Below, piece after piece: positions 45,176 through 53,921 of a stretch of 64,000 nt of DNA. Below the pieces are notes generated by a model. The model was not told the DNA's origin. It saw only the letters and a program-made list of their open reading frames with translations, and made no database searches. The stretch's first letter is position 1. Every line of letters begins with the position of its first letter. The stretch spans positions 1,302,001-1,366,000 of the forward strand of contig CAWBUL010000006.1 of NCBI GenBank assembly GCA_963791885.1, given 5' to 3'. The translations under genes were made by a program, and so were the position numbers. The stretch is from CAVSUZ01 sp963791885. Its GTDB lineage: Bacteria; Pseudomonadota; Alphaproteobacteria; Acetobacterales; Acetobacteraceae.

Positions 45176-46752
45176 GTGCCAAGCGACGTCGTGCCAGACA
45201 GTTCCGTGGCTACGGCGCCCACCACGGGCATTGAGACCAGCGGCCTGCGGCCGGGCGGCAAGGGCAAGGGAATCGCACTCTCCTCCGCCTATCTGATCGG
45301 CGGTCAGCTCTGCATGCGGGGCATCGGGCTGATCAGCACGGTCATCCTGGTCCGGCTGCTCTCGCCCCAGGATTTCGGGATCGCCGCTCTGGCGACCACG
45401 ATCTACGTCATTCTCGATACGCTCACAGCCACGGGCTTCAACATGGCCCTGATCCGCATGAGCGATCCGACGCGGGTGCACTACGACACTGCCTGGACAC
45501 TTGGGATCATCCGGGGCGTGATAATCGCGATCGCTCTTGTCGCCACTGCAGGCCTGCAATCGCGCCTGATGCACGAACCGCGAATCGCGCCGGTCATGTG
45601 GGTGATCGGCGCCCAGGCGGTGGTCATGTCATTCGCCAATATCAGGCTTGTGGATTACGAGCGGAACATGCGCTTCCATATCCTCGCCTGGTGGATGATC
45701 TCCGGTCGGCTGCTGCTGCTGGTTATTGGCCTGACCATGCTAATTTTCATGCGCAATTACTGGGTATTGATCCTGGCGAGCTTCGCTAGCAGAGCCATCG
45801 CACTTCCCGCCGGCTACGTCATCGCCCCATACAGACCGCGCTTCTCTCTTGCCGCCTGGCGGGACCTGTTTCACTTCTCGAAGTGGCTCTTCCTCGGCAA
45901 TCTCTGCGTGGTGTCCGACTCGCAACTCATGAATTTCGTAGTCGGGCATTTCCTTGGTCTCAGCCAGGTTGGATTCTATCAGGTCGGCAACCAGATCGCC
46001 GCTCTGCCCATTAGCGAACTCGCAGCTCCGATCCGGAGGCCGGTCTACGCTGGCCTGTCCCGTGTCAAAGACCAGGTTGCCGCAATGCGTCGCGTCTTCC
46101 TCAACGGCATGGCAGCGCAGGCTGCGATCGTCTTCCCGCTCACATTGGGCGTCGTCCTCACCGCGCCCGAAATCGTGCGTCTGTTCCTCGGCGCAAAATG
46201 GGTCCCGCTAACCTGGGTGCTGCCGGTCATCGCGGCATATCAGCTTTGCAACGCGGTCGGCGAATACGTTCACGTACTGCTAATCGTTAGCAATCGCCAG
46301 CGGCTCTATGCGCTGACCTATTACATCACCATCGCGCTGCGTATTCCGCTGACCATTTGGGGTGCTGTTCATTGGGGCCTATTCGGCGCTGCCATGGCCA
46401 TGCTCGTCAGCGCTATGTGGAATGCCGCCATCTGGACAGCGCAGGTGAACCGCATCATCGGTCTGCCCTGGTGGTCCGAACTGGCAAGCTGCTGGCGTAC
46501 CCTGATTTCCGGGGGCGTTATGTCAGTCGTCGTGCTGCTGGCGGCGGGACCGCTGCGGGGAATGCCCGCTCTGGACGTGCCAGTCCGGCTTGCGCTGGAG
46601 AGTCTGATTGGCGGCATTACCTATTTTGCCGCCCACACCCTGCTCTGGCTCTCTTCCGGCATGCCGGAAGAGAGCCCGAGGCCTACGTCATGCGCCACCT
46701 ACGCCGGTTCATTACACCACGCGTCCCGCAACTTGGCCTGCCGTTACAGTGA
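45176..46752 (+). pseudogene. Polysaccharide flippase (Wzx/RfbX-like), frameshifted at the C-terminus
   Basis: About 490 residues with 12-14 membrane helices: start ALSSAYLIGGQLCMRGIGLI then STVILVRLLSPQDFGIAALA, the classic first helix pair of polysaccharide transporters, and later WLFLGNLCVVSDSQLMNFVV and VLTAPEIVRLFLGAKWVPLT. Moves lipid-linked glycans across the inner membrane. At 46647-46676, inside a perfect 30-bp palindrome, the frame changes; the native end EPEAYVMRHLRRFITPRVPQ then LGLPLQ lies in another frame and stops at 46752. The transport domain is complete, so the protein may still work. A GTG at 45176 is a better start than ATG 45107. Confidence 0.7.
46647..46676. repeat. Perfect 30-bp palindrome
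   Basis: GGCTCTCTTCCGGCA is followed directly by its exact reverse complement. There is no spacer, so it could extrude as a cruciform. It sits at the point where the flippase frame is lost. Confidence 0.95.
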
Positions 46753-47400
46753 GTTGGCGTCCTCGCAGCGGCTGCGGAAATACCGGTCGATATCGTCGCG
46801 CAGCTGCGGCTTGTTGCCGCCCAGTTCCAGGACACCCCAGGTGTTGCGCGTCAGATCCGTCGAGGGATCGAACGCATTTCGGGTGATGATCGTCCAGCGG
46901 TTCACATATGCCCGCTTGTCCTTCGACCCGTGCCACGCATGTTCGATCGTCCCCGGAACGTAACTGATGTTCTGTGCGATGTGCTGCGTGGCGCGGTCCT
47001 GCCAACGCAGCAGCGGCGCCAGATACCCGGCCGTCACACCGCCCGGCACGCTCTCCTTCACCCGTCCGATCAGCGCCAGCGCCATGTGATGATCGCCCGC
47101 TCCCAGCGCCGCCGTCTCGATCAGACCACCGAGCAGAGTTAGCGCGCGCCGTGTCCCCGCCCAGGCATATCCCGGGTGTGCAAAGGTATAGCCGGCGTTG
47201 CCGGACGGCACGATTGGTTTGCGATCGTGCACCATGCGGCAGAAGCTACGATGCGCCTCCAAGTGGTCGTCGTTGGGGCCAAGGTCATAGCAGTCTGACC
47301 ACGGCTGCACGATGTCGTACTGCTGCAGCGCATGCACCGTCTCACCGGCCCAGCCATTCTTGCGGAACGTGATGTCGGCGTCGATCCACGCCGCATAATA

Positions 47401-48566
47401 CCAGCCCGCTTAAACATTGACCGATGCCCATTGCCTTGCTCCGAGCGATCGGATGCGCTGGGGATGATCGGTCAGAAAGAGCCACGCCCGTCGGCACGCC
47501 TCGACGATGGCCTCGTAGCTTTCCCAGACCAAAGCGGTGAGTTTGTTTTGCCGCAGATACTCCCAAACCGTCTCCATTGGATTGAGTTCCGGCGAGTATG
47601 GCGGCAGCGGCAACAGAGTGATGTTGTCAGGCACGCGCAACCGCCCGCCGGGCTGATGCCAGCCGGCGCTGTCACAGACCAAAATAGCGTGCGCACCAGG
47701 CGCCACCTGAGTGCTGATTTCGCTCAGGTGTTCATTCATCGCTTCGGTGTTGACGCCCGGCATGATGATGGCGGCACCGATGCCTCGAGCCGGGCAGATC
47801 GCGCCGAACAGATAGGCCGAGTCATGACGGTTGTCGCGCACCATCAGAGGGCGCGAGCCGACCGGCGCCCAAATGTAAGTATGTCCGCCTTTCTGCCCGA
47901 CCCTGGCTTCGTCCTGAAACCAGATTTCGAGGTCCGCTGCGGATGCGCTTTCGGGTAGCGCTGCTGCTACCAGGCTGGCGAAGTTTTTTTAAACGCCGCC
48001 TCGGCTTTGACATCCTTCCTGGGATGATAGGGGCGCGGTTGCAGTCGGGTCAGCCCGAGCGTGTGCAGCCACTTGCCCATCGTGCTGACGTGAACCCGGG
48101 CGTTGTAACGCCGCGCTGCTTCCTCCTGCAGGTCCACGCAGCGCCAGCGCACCACACCGTGCAGTGCCGGATCGGGCCCCGCGATCACCAGCGCCCTGAA
48201 TTCCGCTTTCTGCTCGGTCGTCAGCTTCGGCGGGCGGCCGGGGCTGATGCGTGATTGAAGGCCGCCAATCCCCTCGGCATTGTAGCGGTGAACCCAGTCA
48301 CGCAACGTCTGGCGGTCCATGCCGCTCTGCCGGGCGGCCTCGCAACGGCTGGCGCCGTCCAGCACCAGAGCAATCGCCAGTAACCGGCGGACCTGGTCAG
48401 CGTCGGAGCATTTGCTCGCCGTTGCCCGAAGCTCCCGTGCACTGTGAGCGGTCCGGCTGACCGCTACCGCTCTGCCCATGCGCGCCTCCCGCGAATCGCC
48501 GCGGGAATCGAATCACATCTCGCGGGCAGTGGGAACCCGAAGTGAGTCAGAGTTTTCGCGGGTTGG
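47401..48566 (-). mobile_element. IS630-family element (second type)
   Basis: 1166 bp flanked by TA on both sides (47399-47400 and 48567-48568). The left end CCAGCCCGCTTAAACATTGA and the complement of the right end CCAACCCGCGAAAACTCTGA are imperfect inverted repeats. Excision of the element with one TA restores the reading frame of the sugar-transferase-like gene, proving the boundaries. Confidence 0.9.
47410..48479 (-). CDS. IS630 transposase in two frames, likely programmed frameshift
   Basis: The first frame (48479 down to about 47984) holds helix-turn-helix domains RRLLAIALVLDGASRCEAAR, QTLRDWVHRYNAEGIGGLQS and an HTH_33 segment VHVSTMGKWLHTLGLTRLQP. At a run of seven A residues (47984-47990 on the minus strand) the second frame continues FASLVAAALPESASAADLEI and WFQDEARVGQKGGHTYIW (first D), HAILVCDSAGWHQPGG (second D) and PPYSPELNPMETVWEYLRQN (E). 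The A AAA AAC heptamer fits a -1 slip, known for several IS630 members. Otherwise intact. Confidence 0.8.
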
Positions 48567-48762
48567 TATAAGACCAGTCATCTGGCAGGCGCGAAAACCC
48601 GACATTGATCAGGTTTTCTTTCGTCCACACCAGCGACTTCGCGCGCACCGGCACGTGGTTGATATGCGCTATGCCCGCAAGCTCAAACGGTCGCTCGCCG
48701 TAGGCACATTCCACCACCGTCAGATTGACGCCCAAATCCAGCATCTGCTGGGCAAAAGCCTT

Positions 48763-50431
48763 GCAGACCGTGTGGAAACGCGCTGCGTGGCGAAGACGAT
48801 CCCGATTTGGCCGATCGAGATGGATGAGCGGTATCGTGTGATCTTTCAGATTGCTCCGGAATCATGCTGTGACTCTCGGGGAGCGGCTCCGTTCGTTGCT
48901 TTTGTCCCGCAAGGGACCTCCCGAGCGTCTCAATCCGGCACGACCTTCACCACCAACATCAACGCATCGAACGGGACAAGATTGAGCACCCGCCTGATGT
49001 TGTAGGCAAGCGCGGTCAAGCTGAACTCAGCTCGAACCTTCTCCAGACGTCGCATCAGAAATGCACCCTGATGCATCCACTGTTTGATCGTGCCGAATGG
49101 GTGCTCGACCGACTCGCGGCGCCGGTCAAGAACGTCTGGGCGTTGCGCCAGCCGAGCCGCCATTCGGTCCAACACCGCCTCATTCTCCAGTCGTGATACC
49201 GAGCGAAACCGATTGCCCGTGCATCGCGGCCGCAAGACACAATCGGGGCAGGCAGCACGGTTGGCATAATTGATCTTCTTCAGCCCGCGAAGCATCGATG
49301 ATGAATAGGGGTGAAGGCGTTGCCCGGCGGGACAGATCATGCTGTCCGTCTCCGCCTCATACGTGAACTCGTCCTTGCGGAACAGACCTTCCCTGACCGA
49401 AGGACCGCGCTGCGGTCGCGGCACATAGGGCACCATGCCCGCCTTTTCGCAGGCCTCGATATCCTCGATCTTGAAATAACCTTTGTCGGCGACGACGTCG
49501 ATCGTCTCGACGCCGAGGATCTCCTTCGCCGGTTCGGCGGTCCCCGTCAGCAGGCCCATATCGACCACCTGGTTGGTGACCTGCTGCTCGACGATCAGCT
49601 TATGCTTGATATCGACCGCGATCTGCACGTTGTAGCCAACGGCAACGTGCGTGTGCGCTGCCATTGCACGGCTGTCGGGATCGGTCAGCGAGATCTGGTT
49701 CTCCCCAGTCCGGTCCAGCTCTGCCAGCATCGCCTTGCAGCGCTCGCGCCGCTGACGAACCGCAGCGATCTTCTCCGCCAGGTTCTCGACCCGTGCGCCT
49801 CTTGTCCCCCGCTCGGCAGCATCGCTCCGGTCGAGGCGCTGAAGGTAATCGTCGAGCTTCTCATCCGCCAGCTTGATGAACTCGGTCAGCGAGGCACGGG
49901 TGAAATTGCGGTCCTTGTTGTTGACTGCCTTGATCCGTGTGCCATCCACCGCCAGCAGCTCGCGGCCGAACAGGTCCAGTTGCTTGCACAGCAACACGAA
50001 CTGGCGGAACACTGGGCGGAACGCCGTGCGGTTGTCGCGGCGGAAGTCGGCGACGGTCTTAAAGTCCGGCTTGAGATGGCGCAGCAGCCAGATCACCTCG
50101 ACATTGCGGTGGGTCTCGGCTTCCAGCCGACGGCTTGAGCGGATGCGGTTCAGATAACCGTAGATATAGAGCTTGAGCAGATCGCCGGGGAGATAGCTTG
50201 GACGGCCAGTCTCCTTCGGTTCGACGCGCGCGAAGCCCGCGCCCGCAAGATCGAGCCCGTCCACAAAAGCCTCGATGAAGCGCACCGGGTTGTCGGGGCC
50301 GACATAGTCGTCCAGGGATTCGGGCAACAGCAGAAGCTGGGATCGGTCATGGCCGGTGATGTGCGGCATGTCGGGATTTTAGCGTAGCGCGCGTCGCGCC
50401 GGAATCAGCATGGGGTTTTCACACGGTCTGC
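48763..50431 (-). mobile_element. IS1182-family element
   Basis: 1669 bp with terminal inverted repeats GCAGACCGTGTGGAAAC and GCAGACCGTGTGAAAAC. Flanks end in TT (plus strand) on both sides, a possible two-base duplication. Removing the element and one TT gives an unbroken host gene. It carries one intact transposase gene. Confidence 0.88.
48930..50369 (-). CDS. IS1182-family transposase
   Basis: 479 residues. N-terminal DUF772 segment LLLLPESLDDYVGPDNPVRF, YLPGDLLKLYIYGYLNRIRS and SRRLEAETHRNVEVIWLLRH, DDE core with ELLAVDGTRIKAVNNKDRNF (D), VETIDVVADKGYFKIEDIEA (D) and a C-terminal DUF4372/DDE_Tnp_1_6 region with cysteines CPAGQRL, ACPDCVLRPRCTGN and SVEHPFGTIKQWMHQGAFLM (E). Length and motifs are complete. 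Confidence 0.93.
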   Translation of the reverse strand: MPHITGHDRSQLLLLPESLDDYVGPDNPVRFIEAFVDGLDLAGAGFARVEPKETGRPSYLPGDLLKLYIYGYLNRIRSSRRLEAETHRNVEVIWLLRHLKPDFKTVADFRRDNRTAFRPVFRQFVLLCKQLDLFGRELLAVDGTRIKAVNNKDRNFTRASLTEFIKLADEKLDDYLQRLDRSDAAERGTRGARVENLAEKIAAVRQRRERCKAMLAELDRTGENQISLTDPDSRAMAAHTHVAVGYNVQIAVDIKHKLIVEQQVTNQVVDMGLLTGTAEPAKEILGVETIDVVADKGYFKIEDIEACEKAGMVPYVPRPQRGPSVREGLFRKDEFTYEAETDSMICPAGQRLHPYSSSMLRGLKKINYANRAACPDCVLRPRCTGNRFRSVSRLENEAVLDRMAARLAQRPDVLDRRRESVEHPFGTIKQWMHQGAFLMRRLEKVRAEFSLTALAYNIRRVLNLVPFDALMLVVKVVPD

Positions 50432-50524
50432 TTGAATAGCGTAATCCGGCTTTTCCAACGGATCGGGTTGGCAACGGCGGTGACCACGTGCAGCGGCTTC
50501 ATGAGAGCTCCGGGCGGGAAGGAG

Positions 50525-50577
50525 AGGGCGCCATAACGTTAGTATAATTAACTCGCCTTGTCAAGAACATTCCGCAT
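50525..50577 (-). promoter_or_regulatory. Possible promoter of the split sugar-transferase gene
   Basis: An AT-rich patch in a GC-rich region. On the minus strand TTGACA is followed by TTAATTATACTAACG, 60 bases before the ATG at 50501. The spacing between TTGACA and TATACT (12 bases) is short, so the exact -10 is uncertain. Confidence 0.3.
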
Positions 50578-50633
50578 ACTCAGGTAAATCGTGCCCCACG
50601 AAATGCTCCGATCGGACAGCTATCGCCGCGGTG

Positions 50634-51383
50634 TCACACCCGCCCCGCCGCCCATGCGGCCAGCACAGCCATGTGGTCTCCAAGGCCACGGGCCCGCGTG
50701 CCCGGCAAACGGCGAAGGTCGCGTCGCGCCAGGACCGCCGTGAGCACCGCAGGAAGAGCGGAGTGCGGCACTCTAATCGGCTGCAGGAAATGACGGCTGT
50801 GCGCTGCCAGCTCACGGATTGCCTCTTGTACCGCCGGACCCTCCGGTGCTGCCGTTACGTGTGACGGATCAATTACATCTGCCGGAAGCAGCGAACGGCC
50901 CTGCGCGGCATGAAACGGGACGGACCGCAGAACGCCTGCTGCCCCGTAAGCCGCGCCCAGCGGGCGCACCCGCTCCGCTGCCTGAGCACCCAATGCCCGT
51001 GCCGCGGCGACGGCGACCATACCCGCGGAACCGAGCAGGTACTCGTCCCAGGCCTGCAAAGTCGGGATGTGAGGATCCGCCTCGGCCTCCCGCGCGTTGA
51101 TCATGCGCAGCAGATCGCGTGCTTCCAACGCCCCGTTCTCCACCGCCGCACGTAACGGCTCCGCGACCGGGTGCTGCTTGCCGGCGCCCTGCACCACCTC
51201 GCGCCAGAACTGCAGCCGCATCAGCGCAATCATCGGTTCGTGCGTCACCTCCCGCGCGCGCGCGAGTTCGTGATTGAAGGCGTACAGCGTTAGCAGAACG
51301 TCGCGTTTGTCAGCCCGCGCGAGCAGTGCGGTAAAGAATCGGTCGGGATCGTTTCGCCGCACGATGTCCCCCGCCGGACCCAT
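50634..51383 (-). CDS. Squalene/phytoene synthase family protein (NDUFAF6-like)
   Basis: About 249 residues from MGPAGDIVRRNDPDRFFTAL. The family segments are LLARADKRDVLLTLYAFNHE then LARAREVTHEPMIALMRLQF and WREVV, and a later AYGAAGVLRSVPFHAAQGRS. The first acidic substrate motif typical of true prenyl synthases is not clear (NHELAR replaces DxxxD), which points to the complex-I-assembly NDUFAF6-like branch seen in alphaproteobacteria rather than carotenoid synthesis. An upstream ATG at 51431 would add 16 residues. Divergent from sodB, 80 bases apart. Confidence 0.75.
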   Translation of the reverse strand: MGPAGDIVRRNDPDRFFTALLARADKRDVLLTLYAFNHELARAREVTHEPMIALMRLQFWREVVQGAGKQHPVAEPLRAAVENGALEARDLLRMINAREAEADPHIPTLQAWDEYLLGSAGMVAVAAARALGAQAAERVRPLGAAYGAAGVLRSVPFHAAQGRSLLPADVIDPSHVTAAPEGPAVQEAIRELAAHSRHFLQPIRVPHSALPAVLTAVLARRDLRRLPGTRARGLGDHMAVLAAWAAGRV

Positions 51384-51463
51384 CCTTGACGGGTGTGTGG
51401 GCGGGTCATAGCTAGTCTTGATCGAGACCAACGGCTCTCACCCCTATCGGCGGAGGAACGCTC

Positions 51464-52066
51464 ATGGCTTTCGAACTTCCCAATCTTCCCTATTCCCACA
51501 ACGCCCTGGCAGAGCGCGGTATGTGCCAGGAAACGCTGGAACTGCACCATGACAAGCACCATCAGGCCTATGTCACGGCATTGAATGGCTTTGTCGAAAA
51601 GGATCCCCAGCTTCAGGGCAAATCGCTCGAAGACATCATCAAGGCGTCGCACAACAAGCCGGATATGGCGGGCGTGTTCAACAATGCCGGACAGCATTGG
51701 AACCACATCCTGTTCTGGAAATGCATGAGCCCGAACGGCGGCAAGATCCCGCTGAAGCTGGAGAAGAAGCTGCAGGAGGATTTCGGCGGCGTTCAGCAGT
51801 TCAAGGACGCGTTTAAGCAGGCGGGTGCGACGCAGTTCGGCTCCGGCTGGGCGTGGCTGGTGCTTGGTAATGACGGAAAACTGAAGGTCACCAAGACACC
51901 GAACGGATCAAATCCTGTCGCAACCGGGGAGGGCAAGGCCCTGCTCGGCGTCGATGTGTGGGAACACAGCTATTACCTCGATTTCCGTAACCGCCGTCCG
52001 GACTACTTGCAGAACTGGATGGACAAGATCGCCAATTACGAGTTCGCCGAATCCCAGATGGGGTAA
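51464..52066 (+). CDS. sodB: Superoxide dismutase, Fe type
   Basis: 200 residues, converting superoxide to hydrogen peroxide and oxygen in the cytoplasm. Metal ligands: His in ELHHDKHHQAYVTAL, His in NNAGQHWNHILFWKCMSPNG, Asp and His in GVDVWEHSYYLDFRN. N-terminus AFELPNLPYSHNALAE and the GATQFGSGWAWLVL block with Gly-Ser-Gly-Trp are typical; FGGVQQFKDAFKQAGA follows the Fe pattern. A GGAGG ribosome site precedes the ATG. Confidence 0.96.
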   Translation: MAFELPNLPYSHNALAERGMCQETLELHHDKHHQAYVTALNGFVEKDPQLQGKSLEDIIKASHNKPDMAGVFNNAGQHWNHILFWKCMSPNGGKIPLKLEKKLQEDFGGVQQFKDAFKQAGATQFGSGWAWLVLGNDGKLKVTKTPNGSNPVATGEGKALLGVDVWEHSYYLDFRNRRPDYLQNWMDKIANYEFAESQMG

Positions 52067-52087
52067 TCAGATGGGATAAGCAGATCA

Positions 52088-52113
52088 GGGTGCGGAGATC
52101 GCTCTCCGCACCC
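52088..52113. terminator. Hairpin between convergent sodB and cyclophilin genes
   Basis: GGGTGCGGAGA and TCTCCGCACCC form a perfect 11-bp stem with loop TCGC, 22 bases after the sodB stop and 10 bases from the end of the opposing gene. No T-run follows, but position and strength suggest bidirectional termination. Confidence 0.65.
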
Positions 52114-52122
52114 GAACGCTCC

Positions 52123-52704
52123 TTACGACTTCACGTCCGCGGCGACCCGCATCGTAATGATCCGGTCGGGGTCACTGACGGTGCCTGACCCGCCGCTGCC
52201 GCGCTTGATTTGATCCACATAATCCATGCCCTGAACCACCTGGCCCCAGATCGTGTACTGTCCATCCAGATGCGGCGCCGGTGCAAACATGATGAAGAAC
52301 TGACTGTTGGCGCTGTTCGGGTCTTGCGTCCGAGCCATGCCGCAGGTCCCGCGCACGAAATGCCGCCGCGTCGTGAACTCCGCTGGCAGATCGGGCAGGC
52401 TTGACCCGCCTGTTCCGGTGCCGGTCGGATCACCGCCCTGCGCCATGAAGCCTTCGATCACTCGGTGGAACGGTGTGTTGTCATAGAAATGCTCGCGGCA
52501 CAGCGTCTTGATGCGCTCCACCGACTTCGGCGCGATGTCGGGAAACGTCTCGATAACCACGCGGCCATACTTGATATCCATGTAGATCGTGTTCTCGGGA
52601 TCCACGCTGGACCCCTGGGCCTGTGTGGTCTCACTCATGATCGATCCTGTGCTGAAAGCGGCAATCGCGGAACCCGCGATCAGGGTACGTCGACGCATCA
52701 ACAA
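52123..52704 (-). CDS. Peptidyl-prolyl cis-trans isomerase, cyclophilin type, exported
   Basis: 193 residues. Leader MLMRRRTLIAGSAIAAFSTG with an RR motif suggests Tat or Sec export, then a cyclophilin domain: MDIKYGRVVIETFPDIAPKS, FYDNTPFHRVIEGFMAQGGD with catalytic Arg and Phe, then FVRGTCGMARTQDPNSANSQ and FFIMFAPAPHLDGQYTIWGQ. Isomerises prolyl bonds during folding of periplasmic proteins. Monocistronic, downstream of nusG. Confidence 0.93.
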   Translation of the reverse strand: MLMRRRTLIAGSAIAAFSTGSIMSETTQAQGSSVDPENTIYMDIKYGRVVIETFPDIAPKSVERIKTLCREHFYDNTPFHRVIEGFMAQGGDPTGTGTGGSSLPDLPAEFTTRRHFVRGTCGMARTQDPNSANSQFFIMFAPAPHLDGQYTIWGQVVQGMDYVDQIKRGSGGSGTVSDPDRIITMRVAADVKS

Positions 52705-52782
52705 ACTCCACCAATGTCATTGCGAGGCCCCGCCACGCAGGAGCGAAGCAATTCTCGTGTGAAGGGGACCTGCAGCTGAACT

Positions 52783-53316
52783 CTAGCTGATCTTCTCGAC
52801 CTGCCCGTATTCCAATTCCACCGGGGTGGAGCGCCCGAAGATCGAAACACTCACCTTCAGCCGTCCGCGCTCCTCATCCACCTCTTCCACCGTTCCGTTG
52901 AAGCTCGTGAACGGCCCGTCCGCCACGCGCACCTGCTCGCCCACCTCGAACAGCACCGAAGGACGCGGATGCTCCACACCCTCTTGCGTCTGCTTCATGA
53001 TGCGCTCGGCCTCGGCCTCGGAGATCGGCGATGGCTTGTTGCGGCTGCCGAGGAATCCCGTGACCTTCGGCGTATTCTTCACCAGGTGCCAGGCGTCGTC
53101 CGTCAGGTCCATCTTCACCAGCACGTAGCCCGGAAAGAACTTGTGCTCGGCGTTCACCTTCTGCCCGCGCCGGACCTCCACGACCTGCTCTGACGGCACC
53201 AGCACCTCGTCAAACTGCTCGCCCAGGCCCTTCTGCGCCGCCTGCTCCTTGATCTGCTGGGCAATCTTCTTCTCAAACCCCGAATAGACGTGCACCACGT
53301 ACCAGCGCTTCGGCAT
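52783..53316 (-). CDS. nusG: Transcription termination/antitermination protein NusG
   Basis: 177 residues. NGN domain MPKRWYVVHVYSGFEKKIAQ, RRGQKVNAEHKFFPGYVLVK and VKNTPKVTGFLGSRNKPSPI, then KOW domain GEQVRVADGPFTSFNGTVEE, VDEERGRLKVSVSIFGRSTP and VELEYGQVEKIS. Couples RNA polymerase to Rho or ribosomes. It follows secE after 11 bases, in the standard tRNA-Trp-secE-nusG order. Confidence 0.98.
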   Translation of the reverse strand: MPKRWYVVHVYSGFEKKIAQQIKEQAAQKGLGEQFDEVLVPSEQVVEVRRGQKVNAEHKFFPGYVLVKMDLTDDAWHLVKNTPKVTGFLGSRNKPSPISEAEAERIMKQTQEGVEHPRPSVLFEVGEQVRVADGPFTSFNGTVEEVDEERGRLKVSVSIFGRSTPVELEYGQVEKIS

Positions 53317-53327
53317 CGTTGTCCCCC

Positions 53328-53522
53328 TTAGCCGAACGTGCCGAACAGCGCGCGCACGCCCAGCCCGATCAGCTGGTCCACCACGAAGAAGAACGCCGCG
53401 GCCAATGCCACCATGCCCAGCACCAGGCCGGTGGTCACCGCCGTCTCCTTCCGCGACGGCCAGGAGACCCGAGCCACCTCCGCCCTGACTTCACGTACGA
53501 ACTTCGCCGGATCGACAGCCAA
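53328..53522 (-). CDS. secE: Protein translocase subunit SecE
   Basis: 64 residues, the short one-helix form usual in alphaproteobacteria: DPAKFVREVRAEVARVSWPS then RKETAVTTGLVLGMVALAAA, one membrane helix FFFVVDQLIGLGV. Stabilises SecY. Located between tRNA-Trp and nusG. Confidence 0.96.
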   Translation of the reverse strand: MAVDPAKFVREVRAEVARVSWPSRKETAVTTGLVLGMVALAAAFFFVVDQLIGLGVRALFGTFG

Positions 53523-53563
53523 AACCTTAACCTTTCAGAACGAGATTTCCGCGCGGTCGGGTC

Positions 53564-53640
53564 TGGCAGGGGTGGAGGGTCTCGAACCCCCAGCCTCCGG
53601 TTTTGGAGACCGGCGCTCTAGCCAATTGAGCTACACCCCT
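53564..53640 (-). tRNA. tRNA-Trp (anticodon CCA)
   Basis: 77 nt including encoded CCA. Acceptor AGGGGTG pairs with CACCCCT, discriminator G; D region TAGCTCAATTGGCTAGAGC; anticodon loop CTCCAAA gives CCA; T arm GGGGGTTCGAGACCCTC. Directly upstream of secE, its normal neighbour. Confidence 0.97.
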
Positions 53641-53921
53641 ACTGAGCACACCCTTGCGCCGGCCACGCGGCTCGCCGGCCCCATTTCACCGGAGCCGGGC
53701 CAAGGGAGCGTAAAGAAGCGCGCACGCCCGCGATGTCAAGGCCACCGTCAACCCTGCCTGCCTTGACCGGACGCGTCCCAATCCCCAGGGTTTCAGCCGG
53801 CTTGATCGGAGCCTCCGTGTCCGCGGAAAGGGCTGCGCCCACGCTCGTTATGAGTGTCGAATCCCCTCATCCACCCTTTCCTGTCTGATCGGCGGACACG
53901 GACCACAAGGAAGGGGCTTCC

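Larger units (their letters stand above)
46744..50501 (-). pseudogene. Sugar-transferase-like gene split by IS1182 and IS630
   Basis: Three pieces join exactly. MKPLHVVTAVANPIRWKSRI then TLF at 50501-50432 joins, after removal of IS1182 and one AA, to KAFAQQMLDLGVNLTVVECA and YGERPFELAGIAHINHVPVR, LVWTKENLINVGFSRLPDDW. After removal of IS630 and one TA it continues SYYAAWIDADITFRKNGWAG, ETVHALQQYDIVQPWSDCYD, AHPGYAWAGTRRALTLLGGL and GTIEHAWHGSKDKRAYVNRW, ending at 46744 (about 300 residues). WIDADITF is a GT-A-like DxD region, so a nucleotide-sugar transferase fold is likely. It is transcribed towards the flippase. Confidence 0.8.
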
